A stretch of 64,000 nucleotides of DNA, taken from Methylobacterium durans (GTDB taxonomy: Bacteria > Pseudomonadota > Alphaproteobacteria > Rhizobiales > Beijerinckiaceae). The position numbers were made by a program, and so were the translations under genes. This document shows positions 35,822 to 44,651 of the stretch, piece by piece. Each line of letters opens with the position of its first letter. Positions within the stretch are counted from its first letter, which is position 1. The stretch spans positions 4,759,501 to 4,823,500 of the forward strand of contig NZ_CP029550.1 in the NCBI RefSeq assembly GCF_003173715.1, in the 5' to 3' direction. Under the pieces are notes generated by a model. It was not told where the DNA came from. It did no database searches and saw only the letters and a program-made list of their open reading frames with translations.

Positions 35822-37126
35822 ATGCCGAAGACAGGAATGTACGTCCTGCAGGGTGTCACACCTTCGCAGATCGCGGCGGCGCCGTTCGACGTGAAGGTCA
35901 TCGACATCTACAACGACGCCGGCCAGACGTTCACACCCGCGGAGGTCAAGCAGATGGGCGGCGGGCCGGGCAGCGCGCTGCTCCTCGGCTATTTCAGCAT
36001 CGGCGAGGCCGAGACCTACCGGGATTACTTCAAGACCATTCCGGCCGCGGCCTTGGGGCCTGAGAATCCGCAGTGGAAGGGCAACTACGAGGTCGCCTTC
36101 TGGACGCCCGAGTGGAAGGCGGTCGCCACGGCCTACATCGACCGGATGCTGGCTGCCGGCTACGACGGCGTCTACTTCGACGTCGTCGATGAGTACCAGA
36201 CAGCTTGGGCCAAGAGCCACGCGCCGGGCGGAGCGGCCGGCGCCGAGCAGGCGATGGTCGATCTTATCAAGTATCTAGGTGACTATGCTGAGGCGAAGCA
36301 CCCCGGCTTCAAGGTGTGGGTCAACAATGCTGAGGAGCTTCTGACCCATTCCGGATACCTCGGCACGATCGACGGCATGTTCAAGGAGAACCTGTTCTAC
36401 ACCGACGGCGGCCAGAAGCAGCCTGCAGCCGAGACCAGCTACAGCATGGGCCTCCTGCAGAAGGCAATCGACGCCGGCAAGGACGTCATCAGCATCGAGT
36501 ACGTCACCGGCGCGCAGAAGGTCGCCGATGTGCACGCCTTGGACGACAAGTACGGCATCAGCAGCTACGTCGCCCATCTCGACCTGAATGGCGTCGATAC
36601 GGAGGGTGTCCGCCCGGGACAGGTGATGCACGACGACGCCCTCGGCGCGGTCCAGCCGCCAGTGCCAGCCCCGCCGCTCACGACGCCACCGGTACAGCCT
36701 GACCCGCTGCCGGCGCAGAAAATGGTCTCCGGCGATGCCAGCGACAATCGCCTCAAGGGCACTGCCGGCGACGATATCATCAAGGGCCTCGGTGGCCACG
36801 ATAAGCTCACGGGCCTCGGTGGAGCGGACACGTTCGTCTTCCAGGAGTACGGGAGGAAGAACAGCGACACGATCACCGATTTCAAGCACGGGACCGACCA
36901 CATCGGGCTCGACCACGCTGTCTTCAAATTAGCCCAAGGGGAGCTATCGCCTGACGCATTCTGGATCGGCAGCAAGGCACACGATGCCAACGACCGCGTC
37001 ATCTACAACAAGACGAGCGGCGATCTGCTCTACGATCCCGATGGGAGCGGAAGTGCAGCGCCGCAAGTCATCGCCAACCTCGGGGCCAACATGAAAATTG
37101 ATTATCACGACATACTGTCGATCTAA
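35822..37126 (+). CDS. GH114-like polygalactosaminidase domain with RTX calcium-binding C-terminus
   Basis: A 434-residue protein with no signal peptide. Residues about 5-275 match glycoside hydrolase family 114 (TIM barrel; endo-alpha-1,4-polygalactosaminidase): LLLGYFSIGEAETYRDYF, AAGYDGVYFDVVDEYQTAW (acidic residues of the likely active site) and GFKVWVNNAEELL. A Pro-rich linker (about 278-302) leads to RTX repeats, LGGHDKLTGLGGADTFVF, typical of type I secreted proteins. It is therefore probably exported in one step and cuts a galactosamine-rich exopolysaccharide. No secretion ATPase lies nearby. Confidence 0.85.
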   Translation: MPKTGMYVLQGVTPSQIAAAPFDVKVIDIYNDAGQTFTPAEVKQMGGGPGSALLLGYFSIGEAETYRDYFKTIPAAALGPENPQWKGNYEVAFWTPEWKAVATAYIDRMLAAGYDGVYFDVVDEYQTAWAKSHAPGGAAGAEQAMVDLIKYLGDYAEAKHPGFKVWVNNAEELLTHSGYLGTIDGMFKENLFYTDGGQKQPAAETSYSMGLLQKAIDAGKDVISIEYVTGAQKVADVHALDDKYGISSYVAHLDLNGVDTEGVRPGQVMHDDALGAVQPPVPAPPLTTPPVQPDPLPAQKMVSGDASDNRLKGTAGDDIIKGLGGHDKLTGLGGADTFVFQEYGRKNSDTITDFKHGTDHIGLDHAVFKLAQGELSPDAFWIGSKAHDANDRVIYNKTSGDLLYDPDGSGSAAPQVIANLGANMKIDYHDILSI

Positions 37127-37129
37127 TGA

Positions 37130-37153
37130 GAGGAGCCTCAGCTCCTCTTCTTT
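37130..37153 (+). terminator. Rho-independent terminator
   Basis: GAGGAGC, loop CTCA, GCTCCTC, then TTCTTT, directly after the GH114-like stop codon. Confidence 0.8.
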
Positions 37154-37362
37154 GGGGAGGGGCGAGGAAAGCTGTGTCGTAAGGTCATGCCGCTTAGCGG
37201 AATGGCGGGTGAGGTCAGCGAGGCAGGGCAGCAGGCTCACTGCGCGTGCGCCAAGGGTTGATAGTTCCCGCCCCAGGAAGCCGGCGGCGCATAGGGTGTT
37301 AAGAGCTTCTTAACCGGACATCAGGCGCACTTGCTTCCCGCGGGAGCAGCCCGCGAGATCTC

Positions 37363-37563
37363 ATGTGGAGCCGAGCAGCGATGGTGCTTCTTCTAGCGGA
37401 CAGCGTAGCTGCTGGCACAGCCGCTCTGACGCTCTTATGCCAGAGCGGCTTCCTGCCGCCGGCCACCGCGTTGCCGTTCGGCGGCTGCCTGTGCGCCCTC
37501 GCAGTCACCGTCTACCTCACACATCGTGCGAACTGCGAAAGCAATCAGGCTGAAGGGCACTGA
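37363..37563 (+). CDS. Possible small membrane protein
   Basis: A 66-residue frame, MWSRAAMVLLLADSVAAGTA, with two hydrophobic segments (about residues 6-27 and 34-53) and a polar tail. No strong ribosome-binding site and no family recognised. Confidence 0.4.
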   Translation: MWSRAAMVLLLADSVAAGTAALTLLCQSGFLPPATALPFGGCLCALAVTVYLTHRANCESNQAEGH

Positions 37564-37735
37564 GCAAGTCGAAGGCTGACACAGCAGGTGGTGAGCCGGC
37601 AGCTCCGTACACAGCACCGGAGCCCCGGCGGCGCTGGTAGCGGAAGGACGGCGAGGCTTCCCAACTTGGGAGTAATCCTTGGCGCATCAGGGGAGCGCCC
37701 CTGAAACCTCCCGCCGGGCGCTTCATGTTCAAGGG

Positions 37736-38116
37736 ATGCGCTGCCTCGCCACTTTCGCCGTTCTCCTCCTGCCCGGCCCCGCCTTCGCTGAGGCGGTCCC
37801 CATCCCCCGGGTTAATACTCAGCCCTGCCCTAGCGGCTACACCACCAGTGGCAGCTTTTGTTATCCCCTCCCCAAGGCTCAGCCTGCGGCATCGCGGCGT
37901 TCTGAGGAGACCTGCCCCACAGGCACGTTCGCGATCGGCCATGTGTGCCTCCCCTTCACTCAGGCGACGACCGAACCTCGCCGCTTCCCCTCCGCACCAG
38001 GAGAAGTTCTAGAGGCTGCTATGAACCTATGGCCTACTAAGTCATTGATTTTATTGGGCCAGACTGCGAACATGCCTGATAGCCCGGGGAATGGCGCCAT
38101 CAAAGGGCAGCAGTGA
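37736..38116 (+). CDS. Small exported cysteine-containing protein
   Basis: A 126-residue protein; ATG at 37736 follows AAGGG and gives a clear signal peptide (MRCLATFAVLLLPGPAFAEA). The mature part has two similar units with paired cysteines (QPCPSGYTTSGSFCYPLP and ETCPTGTFAIGHVCLPF), suggesting two disulfide-bonded loops. The tail after residue 90 is less ordered. Function unknown; periplasmic or surface location is inferred. Confidence 0.65.
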   Translation: MRCLATFAVLLLPGPAFAEAVPIPRVNTQPCPSGYTTSGSFCYPLPKAQPAASRRSEETCPTGTFAIGHVCLPFTQATTEPRRFPSAPGEVLEAAMNLWPTKSLILLGQTANMPDSPGNGAIKGQQ

Positions 38117-38217
38117 CTTGTCAGAGTGTCACTGCAGACCAGATCCAGCACACGCAGACCACGTACCGGCGGCACGTGCCCGGCTGCGGCGAAGGCGTGC
38201 CGGTGTGGGCGTTCAAG

Positions 38218-38424
38218 TGAGCAGACGCGGGCTGCTGAAGGCTGCAGGCGGGTTGGCCGCGCTTCTCGCTGGATCTGTCGTCTGTGCGGCCGGTCTGTTC
38301 GTCCTCTCGTGCATCGATGCGGTTGGCTTGGAGCAGTGGCCACTGCGCTATCAGTTCCTAGCCGGCCTCATGCTCTACGCGATCGGTGCAATGCTGGCCG
38401 TGCAGGTCCTGCAGAATGGCTGGA
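38218..38424 (+). pseudogene. Small membrane protein cut by IS1182-type element
   Basis: From GTG 38218 the frame reads MSRRGLLKAAGGLAALLAGS and contains two hydrophobic helices (about 8-33 and 49-66). At 38425 the sequence becomes that of the transposable element, so the C-terminus is lost or replaced by element-encoded residues. No remainder was recognised on the far side of the element. Confidence 0.5.
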
Positions 38425-40138
38425 TCGGAGGTCGCCCATGTCGCTCCGGTTGCAATCACCGCTCCCACCTGTGCCTGAAGATACCGCTCGCGTCGCCCAG
38501 ATCGCGTTCCGACGCGGCAATCCCTATCTGCTCCTGCGCACCCGCCTCGGCACCATCTTCGCCGACACTGAGTTCGCCGACCTCTATCCCGCGCGCGGCC
38601 AGCCCGCCTACGCACCCTGGCGTCTGGCCCTCGTCACGCTCCTGCAGTTCCGGGAAGGACTGAGCGACCGCCAGGCCGCCGAGGCAGTCCGTGCTCGCAT
38701 CGACTGGAAGTACCTGCTCGCCCTCGACCTCACCGATCCAGGCTTCGACTACAGTGTCTTGTGCGAGTTCCGCGGCCGGCTGCTGCAGCACGATGCCACC
38801 GGACGGCTGCTGGCCCGCATCCTCGACGCCGCACGCGACCAGGGCGTGCTCAAGGGGCGCGGGCGCCAACGCACCGACAGCACCCACGTGCTCGCCGCGG
38901 TGCGCGACCTCAACCGGATCGAACTGCTGGCCGAGACGCTGCGCGCGGCTCTCAACGCGGTCGCAGCCCTTGTCCCCGACTGGCTGCGCCGGGTCGTCCC
39001 ATCCGACTGGCACGAGCGCTACGATCGCCGGATCGAGGATGCGCGCCTGCCCACGACCGGCCTCAAACGCGAGGTTTACGTGCTCCAGGTCGGGGCCGAC
39101 GGCTGCCGCCTGCTCGACGCGCTGGATGGCGCGGACGCCCCGCCACTCGCTGTCGCCTTGCCATCCGTCGCCGTGCTGCGCCGGGTGTGGGCGCGGCACT
39201 TCGCGCGCGCAGGTGACGGCAGCCCACTTGCTGGGGCCGGCATCCGATTGCGCCCGGTGCAGGGGCGTGGACCCGGTGACCGGATCGAGTCGCCCTACGA
39301 CGTCGATGCTCGGTTCCGGGCCAAGTCCGGAACCGACTGGACCGGCTACATGGTCCACCTGACTGAGACCTGCGACCCCGACCTGCCTCGGCTGGTCGTT
39401 CACACCGACACGACGCCAGCCAACGTGCACGAGGCGATGCGCACCGCCGCGATCCATGCCGCCCTGGCCAGCTCGGGACTGCTCCCTTGCGAGCACCTGG
39501 TCGACGCTGCCTACGTGAGCGCCGAGCATCTGGTCACGGCCCGCGAGCGGCATGGCATCGCCCTGATCGGCCCGACGCGGCCGAACCAGAGTTGGCAGAT
39601 GCGTGAGGAGGATGCGTTCCAAGTCACCGACTTCGCGGTCGACTGGGAGCGCCACCGCGTGCGCTGCCCCGAGGGGCACGAGAGCACGAGTTGGGGCGCC
39701 TACCGGGACAAGGCGAGCGGACGCCCATTCATCCGCGCGGGCTTCAAGCCCGCCGTCTGCCGCCTATGCCCTGCCAAGCCGCGTTGTACCCGGGCGGCGA
39801 GCCGCCGCCTCAGCCTGCATCCGCGCGCCGAGCACGAGGCGTTGGCGGCTGCGCGGCAGCGGCAGGAGAGCGAGGAAGGCCGGCGGCTCTACGGGCAGAG
39901 GAAAGGCATCGAGGCGACGATCGCGCAAGGCGTACGCAGCTTCGGCCTGCGCCGGGCACGCTACCGCGGGCTGGCGAAGACGACCTTGCAGAGCGTGGCG
40001 ACGGCGGCCGCTCTCAACGTCGATCGCCTCGCTGCCTGGCTCTCGCTGCGTCCGCTGGCACCCACGCGCACCTCACGCTTCAAGGCCCTCACGGCATAGC
40101 TGTCGAATTCGCCAACAGTGTCCCGTCGTTTTCTAGAC
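38425..40138 (+). mobile_element. IS1182-type insertion sequence, copy 1 (left end missing)
   Basis: Sequence from 38425 is almost identical to the complete copy at 54,519-56,304 (opposite strand). The right terminal repeat (GACACTGTTGGCGAATTC, read inward) is present at 40,108-40,138, but about 85 bp including the left terminal repeat are missing: similarity begins at TCGGAGGTCGCCC, 13 bases before the transposase ATG. Without a left end this copy should be unable to move by itself. Confidence 0.88.
38438..40099 (+). CDS. IS1182-type transposase (copy 1)
   Basis: A 553-residue DDE transposase, MSLRLQSPLPPVPEDTARVA. It shows the N-terminal helical domain (FREGLSDRQAAEAVRARIDW) and the core around GRQRTDSTHVLAAV, a transposase acid region, then a cysteine cluster (CRLCPAKPRCTRAASRR) and KGIEATIAQGVRSFGLRRAR near the C-terminus. 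It differs from copy 2 at three residues only: W-R/W-C, H-D/H-E and G-R/G-H. Confidence 0.92.
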   Translation: MSLRLQSPLPPVPEDTARVAQIAFRRGNPYLLLRTRLGTIFADTEFADLYPARGQPAYAPWRLALVTLLQFREGLSDRQAAEAVRARIDWKYLLALDLTDPGFDYSVLCEFRGRLLQHDATGRLLARILDAARDQGVLKGRGRQRTDSTHVLAAVRDLNRIELLAETLRAALNAVAALVPDWLRRVVPSDWHERYDRRIEDARLPTTGLKREVYVLQVGADGCRLLDALDGADAPPLAVALPSVAVLRRVWARHFARAGDGSPLAGAGIRLRPVQGRGPGDRIESPYDVDARFRAKSGTDWTGYMVHLTETCDPDLPRLVVHTDTTPANVHEAMRTAAIHAALASSGLLPCEHLVDAAYVSAEHLVTARERHGIALIGPTRPNQSWQMREEDAFQVTDFAVDWERHRVRCPEGHESTSWGAYRDKASGRPFIRAGFKPAVCRLCPAKPRCTRAASRRLSLHPRAEHEALAAARQRQESEEGRRLYGQRKGIEATIAQGVRSFGLRRARYRGLAKTTLQSVATAAALNVDRLAAWLSLRPLAPTRTSRFKALTA

Positions 40139-40155
40139 CGCAGAACGAGCATCAA

Positions 40156-40200
40156 GGATCGGGCGGGTTCAACGTTTTCCTGCCCGCCCAATCCCTTTTT
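40156..40200 (+). terminator. Bidirectional terminator-like hairpin
   Basis: GGATCGGGCGGG at 40156-40167 pairs with CCCGCCCAATCC at 40183-40194, followed by CTTTTT on the plus strand. It separates the transposase from the convergent DUF4142 gene. Confidence 0.65.
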
Positions 40201-40206
40201 GTGAGC

Positions 40207-40734
40207 CTACTTGTCGAGCTTCTGCGCCATCTGGAGATGCTGCTCCAGGGCAGGCTGGGTCTTGCCGGCCCAAGCCTTCAAGTCCGCATTATCACCGCCC
40301 TTGGCGTAGCGCTGGAACAGGTCCACCGCGTTCTTGTGCGCCGTGACCTGATCGCTGTGGTACTGCTTGTTGAAGTCGTTGCCCTTCAAGCCCTTCAGCT
40401 TGTCGAGTTTGCTCTGATGCGTGCTGTCGAGCGCAGCCGGAATGGTGGCCTGCACCTTGCCACCCTGAACCATCGCCTTCATCTCGCTCGATGTCTTCTG
40501 GTGGTCGGCGATCATCTGCTGGGCAAACTTCTTTGTTGCCTCGTCGCCCCGCTCCGCCGCGAGCTGGCTCGACTGGATCTCGAACATGTCGCTGATCGCA
40601 GCTTGCGTCACGAAATCTGCGGTGGACGGGCTCGCGCCCACGAGTGAGTTCACGCCGGTTTTCTCACCCACCGACTGTGCGAGGACGGGCGTCGCGGCAA
40701 GCAGGCCAGCGACAATGAGGGCATGCATCTTCAT
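40207..40734 (-). CDS. DUF4142 exported protein
   Basis: A 175-residue protein; ATG at 40734 follows AAGGAG. Signal peptide MKMHALIVAGLLAATPVLAQ. The mature helical domain matches DUF4142: ADFVTQAAISDMFEIQSSQL, ATKKFAQQMIADHQKTSSEM, and LKAWAGKTQPALEQHLQMAQ, a ferritin-like periplasmic bundle often induced by stress. An EcfG-type promoter lies just upstream, consistent with membership in the general stress response. Confidence 0.88.
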   Translation of the reverse strand: MKMHALIVAGLLAATPVLAQSVGEKTGVNSLVGASPSTADFVTQAAISDMFEIQSSQLAAERGDEATKKFAQQMIADHQKTSSEMKAMVQGGKVQATIPAALDSTHQSKLDKLKGLKGNDFNKQYHSDQVTAHKNAVDLFQRYAKGGDNADLKAWAGKTQPALEQHLQMAQKLDK

Positions 40735-40758
40735 GACAGTTTCTCCTTGAGGCCGAGA

Positions 40759-40784
40759 AACCAAGCTCGGATTTTTCTAGTTCC
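40759..40784 (-). promoter_or_regulatory. Putative EcfG-type stress promoter
   Basis: On the minus strand GGAAC (40784-40780) is separated by 17 nt from GGTT (40762-40759), close to the EcfG consensus GGAAC-N16/17-CGTT, 25 bp before the DUF4142 start. Regulation by EcfG is inferred from this match. Confidence 0.5.
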
Positions 40785-40817
40785 GCAGGGCTGAGGAATG
40801 CAGATCGCAACGCCTGC

Positions 40818-40934
40818 CTACAGGCACAGGATGGCAGAGATCGTGCGGCGCAAATCCTGAGGCGGTGTCTTGCCCTTCGGGCGGCACGCCTCAATCAGCG
40901 GCTCCAGGCTCATCCAGTCCGCGTCCGTCAGCAT
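40818..40934 (-). pseudogene. IS5-type transposase N-terminal fragment
   Basis: MLTDADWMSLEPLIEACRPK and DLRRTISAILCL are the first 38 residues of an IS5-family transposase (DUF4096 domain). The frame then stops, and the catalytic part is absent, leaving an inactive remnant. Confidence 0.8.
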
Positions 40935-41292
40935 CGCAGCTCCCACCCAGGAGGGGCAGAACGCCCGCGTCCTTAAACGGCTCAAGATTGAACAGGGCTT
41001 CCTACAATTTAGTATATCCAAGGAAAGTCGCGTATTCACTCTACCGGCTTGGCTTGCCCGGTGCTGTAATGCGGAGATGATCGGTGCCGCTTTCGAGCGG
41101 CCGGCTTCGCCATCGTGGGCGCAGCACGCACCCATTTAGCTCCGCAAGTATTGATTGTTTCTTGTTCGACTTCAAACTCAGATTGCGTCCATTACTTGCA
41201 GTCATAAATGTGAACGAGGTCACAGAAGTTCACGAGTAAAGGGGGTTTCGTTCGCGGGCAGCCAATCAGGGCTGCTACTGCGGAGAGCCCCC

Positions 41293-41973
41293 ATGACACT
41301 GCACCGTCCCCTCCTCGCCTTGGGCCTCGCCGTCCCTCTGGCGCTCACTGTGGTCGCTCCGGCGTCCGCTTTCGGATTCAGCGACCTAAACCCTGTCAAG
41401 ATTGCAAAGGGCGCGGTGAAGGTAGCGAAGAAGGCAACCAAGACCGTCAGCAGGACGGTTGAGAAGAGTGCAAAGGCCGTCGGTAAGACGGTCGAGAAGG
41501 GCGCGAAGAGCGTTGGTCACGCCGCCGAAAGCGTTGGCCAAGATGCCGTCAAGACAGTGAAGGCTGCACCGAAGGCCTATATGAAGGTCGCCAAGCCCGT
41601 CGGCGGGGCGATCTCAACGTATTATCACCACGCCGGCAAGGCCATCGAGAACACGCCTTTGAAGGTCTTCAAGCCGCTGGCCGATGATGTCGCCAAGGCA
41701 GCGCGTACGAAGGAAGCCAAGATCGGCGCAGCAGTCGGCGTGGGCCTGCTCACCGGCGGTGGCGGAACAGCTGCATTGCTACGTAGCGGCGGCACGGCCG
41801 CGGGAGCGGGTGCGATGACTGCCTATTACGGGAAGCAGGTGTACCTGAAAGGCCGCGAGGCCGCCAAAGACTACCGGCAGCATGGAATGAAGAAGGCCAG
41901 CGGCACCATCATGAGCTCCTACGAGGAGCGGCGGAAGGAGATCAGAGGCATGCAGGACTACAGCCGGCGCTAA
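41293..41973 (+). CDS. Exported lysine-rich helical protein
   Basis: A 226-residue protein with a signal peptide (MTLHRPLLALGLAVPLALTV to ASAFG). Residues 35-85 are an imperfect repeat of the pattern VxKxVEKxAKxVGxxxE, as in AKAVGKTVEKGAKSVGHAAE, an amphipathic Lys-rich helix. A glycine-rich hydrophobic segment (VGVGLLTGGGGTAALLRSGG) follows, then a charged tail. No family recognised; the repeat suggests a membrane-surface or nucleic-acid-binding helix. Confidence 0.7.
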   Translation: MTLHRPLLALGLAVPLALTVVAPASAFGFSDLNPVKIAKGAVKVAKKATKTVSRTVEKSAKAVGKTVEKGAKSVGHAAESVGQDAVKTVKAAPKAYMKVAKPVGGAISTYYHHAGKAIENTPLKVFKPLADDVAKAARTKEAKIGAAVGVGLLTGGGGTAALLRSGGTAAGAGAMTAYYGKQVYLKGREAAKDYRQHGMKKASGTIMSSYEERRKEIRGMQDYSRR

Positions 41974-42202
41974 AACGGTGCCGACCTAACGTGCCCCTCG
42001 GAGCGTATCTGAGGGGCACTTGGCGTCGGCCTGCATCCGGCATGCCGCTGGCATCCGATTTCTGGGTCCGTGGCGGCCGTCGCCGCACGGTTGGTCCTCA
42101 GGCGCGGATCAGACCTCGTTCCACTCAGCGACTGCCAAATTCGCGGGAAGTAGGACACAGCGGGTCCCAGTGCGCGTTGATGCAGCACAGAGGGAGGCCC
42201 GC

Positions 42203-42334
42203 ATGAGGCACTTCCTTGAATGGCACGCCAAGATCCCTCTGTCCGCGTGGGTCATCGTCTTGGTGGCTGAGGCCCTCGCCTATGGCGTGGTTGTCATCGC
42301 GATCTATGCCGCGGTGACTGCCAGCTTGCAGTGA
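42203..42334 (+). CDS. Small single-pass membrane protein
   Basis: A 43-residue protein behind AGGGAGG: MRHFLEWHAKIPLSAWVIVL then a hydrophobic helix to about residue 40. One transmembrane segment with the N-terminus probably cytoplasmic. A strong hairpin lies about 105 bp downstream. Function unknown. Confidence 0.6.
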   Translation: MRHFLEWHAKIPLSAWVIVLVAEALAYGVVVIAIYAAVTASLQ

Positions 42335-42439
42335 CGATGAGCAGGAGCATCCGGACGTCGCCCGGGAGATAACTCTTCATTCACCGATCGGGCCGAGCCT
42401 GACTGTGCTCGCCGCTGTCCTTCCCCTCATCGGCGACAG

Positions 42440-42474
42440 CCCCTGCCGGCCACTTCTGCGACGGCCGGCAGGGG
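42440..42474. terminator. Strong perfect hairpin
   Basis: CCCCTGCCGGCC at 42440-42451 pairs exactly with GGCCGGCAGGGG at 42463-42474 (12 bp), without a T-tract. It could end the small membrane protein transcript. Confidence 0.5.
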
Positions 42475-43164
42475 CATGCTCTCCTCGATCATCGATTTGG
42501 TTTGGGCCAACGTGATCGCGGTCACGGATGCCGGCAGCCCGATGAGGCATTCCGGTGCTGCCCGGGGAGCAGCGCCACTAACCGCCCTCCAGATCTCGCT
42601 CAGCCGTGTCAGCTGGCATTCTCCTCGGGCCCACCCTCCCTCTATACCGCCTCGACTGGACTTGGCGAGGAGCGTGCGGGCGCCAAGCCTGATCGCACCC
42701 TAAAGGACGGGACTCGGGCCAGCTCCAACTGACTGACGGCGGGTTGCCTGTGCGCCTCGATTGTTCTCAATCTTGTTCGCCCGCTGGCTAGTCTGACGCG
42801 CTTTCGAGGCAACTCAAGCTCGGAGCACTCGACTTCGGTCGCCGCCCCGCCTTTCTTCGATTTGTTTTTTGCCAAAGCGGTAACAACAGCGCCGGCCGCG
42901 CTCGGGTGCGAACCGAGCCGCCGGCTCTCGGCCGTTTTGCGCCACCCGCCGAGTGGGCGCGGGCCGCCCATGCGTAAGCAGTCCCTCATTTCAACTGCGA
43001 GGGCCACAGGATCGTTCGGGAAGCTCATACAGATCCACCGCCACACTTCCGCGCCTGTTTGGCGGCCCAACGCTCTCGGTCGCCTACGGAGTTCTGTACA
43101 CATCCTAGGGCCGCGTGCTCGGCCTCGCCTACATACAACGGTCAAGGCTGCCCATGGGTAGGTC
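42475..43164. other. Gene-free stretch
   Basis: About 690 bp with no supported gene. Around 42,915-42,970 it carries a segment (CGGCTCTCGG, TTTTGCGCCACC) that recurs in inverted orientation at about 57,010-57,055, next to the second copy of the large direct repeat. Confidence 0.35.
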
Positions 43165-43984
43165 ACGCGGGGCGCGGCCGTCATCGTCAGTTCGGCGCTT
43201 TGATCGCCGGCGGGCAATCGGGTGAGGGGGAAGCCATTACCCGCCGGCGACCGCACACCAGCATGTGCCGGGGCGCTGGTATGAAATACACCGCGCGGAC
43301 TAATGCAAGTTAAATCGCGAACGAGCCAGACGATCGCCCCCTCAACTACCGTCCGGCCCGCTGCGAACACGGCGGAATGTTCCACCGCACCGCAGCATCG
43401 ATTTCGCACAACTGAGATCTACATGCAATCAGTGACGTTTGCCGAGCCCGGCTTAATCCTTGAAGCCTGCACGCAGGCGACCCGCAACCCGCACATCGCT
43501 ACCTGTGCTTAACCGTCGATGCGCATACCAGCTCGTCCAGAGGGAACCCGTACAATTTGACGCAAATTCGCGTCCGATCCTTCATGGGCGTGGTCGATCC
43601 TCATCTCACCCACAGGGGAGATGAACATACGCCACTTCAAAGCTGCTTTCGTTGCCGTCGCGGTTCTGGCTGGTACCGGCGGTTTGGTTCGTGCTGAACT
43701 CGCGCTCGCTCAGAGCGGGACCGTCATCATGGATGAGGCGCACGCTCAGATGGGCGGCCCGCTCTTCCAGGTGACGAACCTGCAGACCCAGGCAGCCAAG
43801 AAGGCTTGAAGGCAGCAGCGCGATGGACCTGCTCCTGTCTCGCTGTTCAGTCGATCGGGCTCAGCGTCTTAGAGACGGCAGCGACCATCGTGCGGGAGCA
43901 CCCAGCCGCATCCATCACCGCCTGCCAGGACATGCCGCGGTGAAGCATGTCGGCAATGGCCTTGTGCCGCTTCAGATCCGCGGG
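43165..43984. repeat. Large direct repeat, copy A
   Basis: About 820 bp nearly identical to 57,065-57,885, same orientation. It includes a 12-bp-stem hairpin (CGCCGGCGGG / CCCGCCGGCG, 43,203-43,250), the small exported protein gene at 43,621 and the 3' part of the resolvase gene. Similarity ends inside the resolvase at GATCCGCGGG. Confidence 0.85.
43621..43809 (+). CDS. Small exported protein (copy A)
   Basis: A 62-residue protein with AGGGGAG before the ATG. Signal peptide within MNIRHFKAAFVAVAVLAGTG, cut near LVRA or LALA, leaving a mature peptide of about 30 residues (DEAHAQMGGPLFQVTNLQTQ). The second copy at 57,522 differs by only two residues near the N-terminus. Preservation of the frame in both copies supports coding; function unknown. 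Confidence 0.65.
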   Translation: MNIRHFKAAFVAVAVLAGTGGLVRAELALAQSGTVIMDEAHAQMGGPLFQVTNLQTQAAKKA

Positions 43985-44470
43985 ACGGCCCCGGTACTTG
44001 CCCTCCACCTTGGCGCGCGCTTGCCCTTGTGCCTGCCGGCGGCGCCGGTCGTCGTAGTCCTTGCGCGCCACAGCCGCGAGCATGTCGAGGAGCATCGCGT
44101 TGATGGCTTCGAACATGCGGCCGGTGAACTCGTCGGCGCTTTGGGTCGCCATCATCCAGGAGGTCGGCAGATCGAGCGCCACCACGCGGATGTGGCGGGC
44201 GGCAATCTCGGCCTTCAGCTTCTCCCAGTCGGCAGAGGTCAGGCGCGAGAGGCGGTCCACCTGCTCCACGAGCAGGATGTCGCCGGCCTGGGCATCGCGC
44301 AGGAGCCGGAACAGCTCGGGGCGGGTGAGCTTCGAGCCGGACTCGTTCTCCACGTACCAGCTCGCGATCCTGAGCCCCCGCTCGACCGCAAAGGCTTCGA
44401 GCTGCGCGCGGGCTCGGCTAGCGTCCTGTTCGCCGGTAGAGGCGCGGAGATAGGCACGGACGAACGACAT
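43847..44470 (-). CDS. Serine resolvase/invertase
   Basis: A 207-residue recombinase of the resolvase family. Catalytic domain: MSFVRAYLRASTGEQDASRA (nucleophile Ser11 in R-A-S), ILLVEQVDRLSRLTSADWEK, and the long helix around KDYDDRRRRQAQGQARAKVE. A C-terminal helix-turn-helix follows (GMSWQAVMDAAGCSRTMVAA). The start at 44470 is chosen from the catalytic motif position. Repeats just upstream may be its recombination or operator site. A truncated second copy is at 57,748. Confidence 0.9.
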   Translation of the reverse strand: MSFVRAYLRASTGEQDASRARAQLEAFAVERGLRIASWYVENESGSKLTRPELFRLLRDAQAGDILLVEQVDRLSRLTSADWEKLKAEIAARHIRVVALDLPTSWMMATQSADEFTGRMFEAINAMLLDMLAAVARKDYDDRRRRQAQGQARAKVEGKYRGRPADLKRHKAIADMLHRGMSWQAVMDAAGCSRTMVAAVSKTLSPID

Positions 44471-44477
44471 GGCGGAT

Positions 44478-44546
44478 TCCGGTCCGTTTTGGATCGTCCG
44501 TATGCTATTGGTCCGTTTTGAATTGTCAATCGGCATTTTTCGGACC
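44478..44546. promoter_or_regulatory. Resolvase-site-like repeats
   Basis: GGTCCGTTTTGGATCGTC (44481) and GGTCCGTTTTGAATTGTC (44510) are direct repeats 29 bp apart, followed by the inverted CGGACC at about 44,541. Position right before the resolvase gene fits a res site and autoregulatory operator. Confidence 0.5.
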
Positions 44547-44651
44547 GGATTTCAGCCGGTCTGGAAAGGGCATGCCCAAACCGGACCGACAGAGTTCCAT
44601 GACCGGGATCTGTAAGGAGACGCAAGCTGCGCCCCCATAGCGGCTTAGGGC

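Noticed and set aside
38456..39679. Minus-strand frame inside the IS1182-type transposase (and its mirror in copy 2)
   Set aside because: Antisense to a well-recognised transposase and without start signals.
43203..43250. Hairpin considered as a CRISPR-like repeat
   Set aside because: Only one hairpin per large repeat copy, no regularly spaced repeats or spacers and no cas genes in the window.
42642..43409. Minus-strand frame of 255 codons
   Set aside because: No ribosome-binding site, no recognisable fold, and it runs through the hairpin of the direct repeat; composition is not protein-like.
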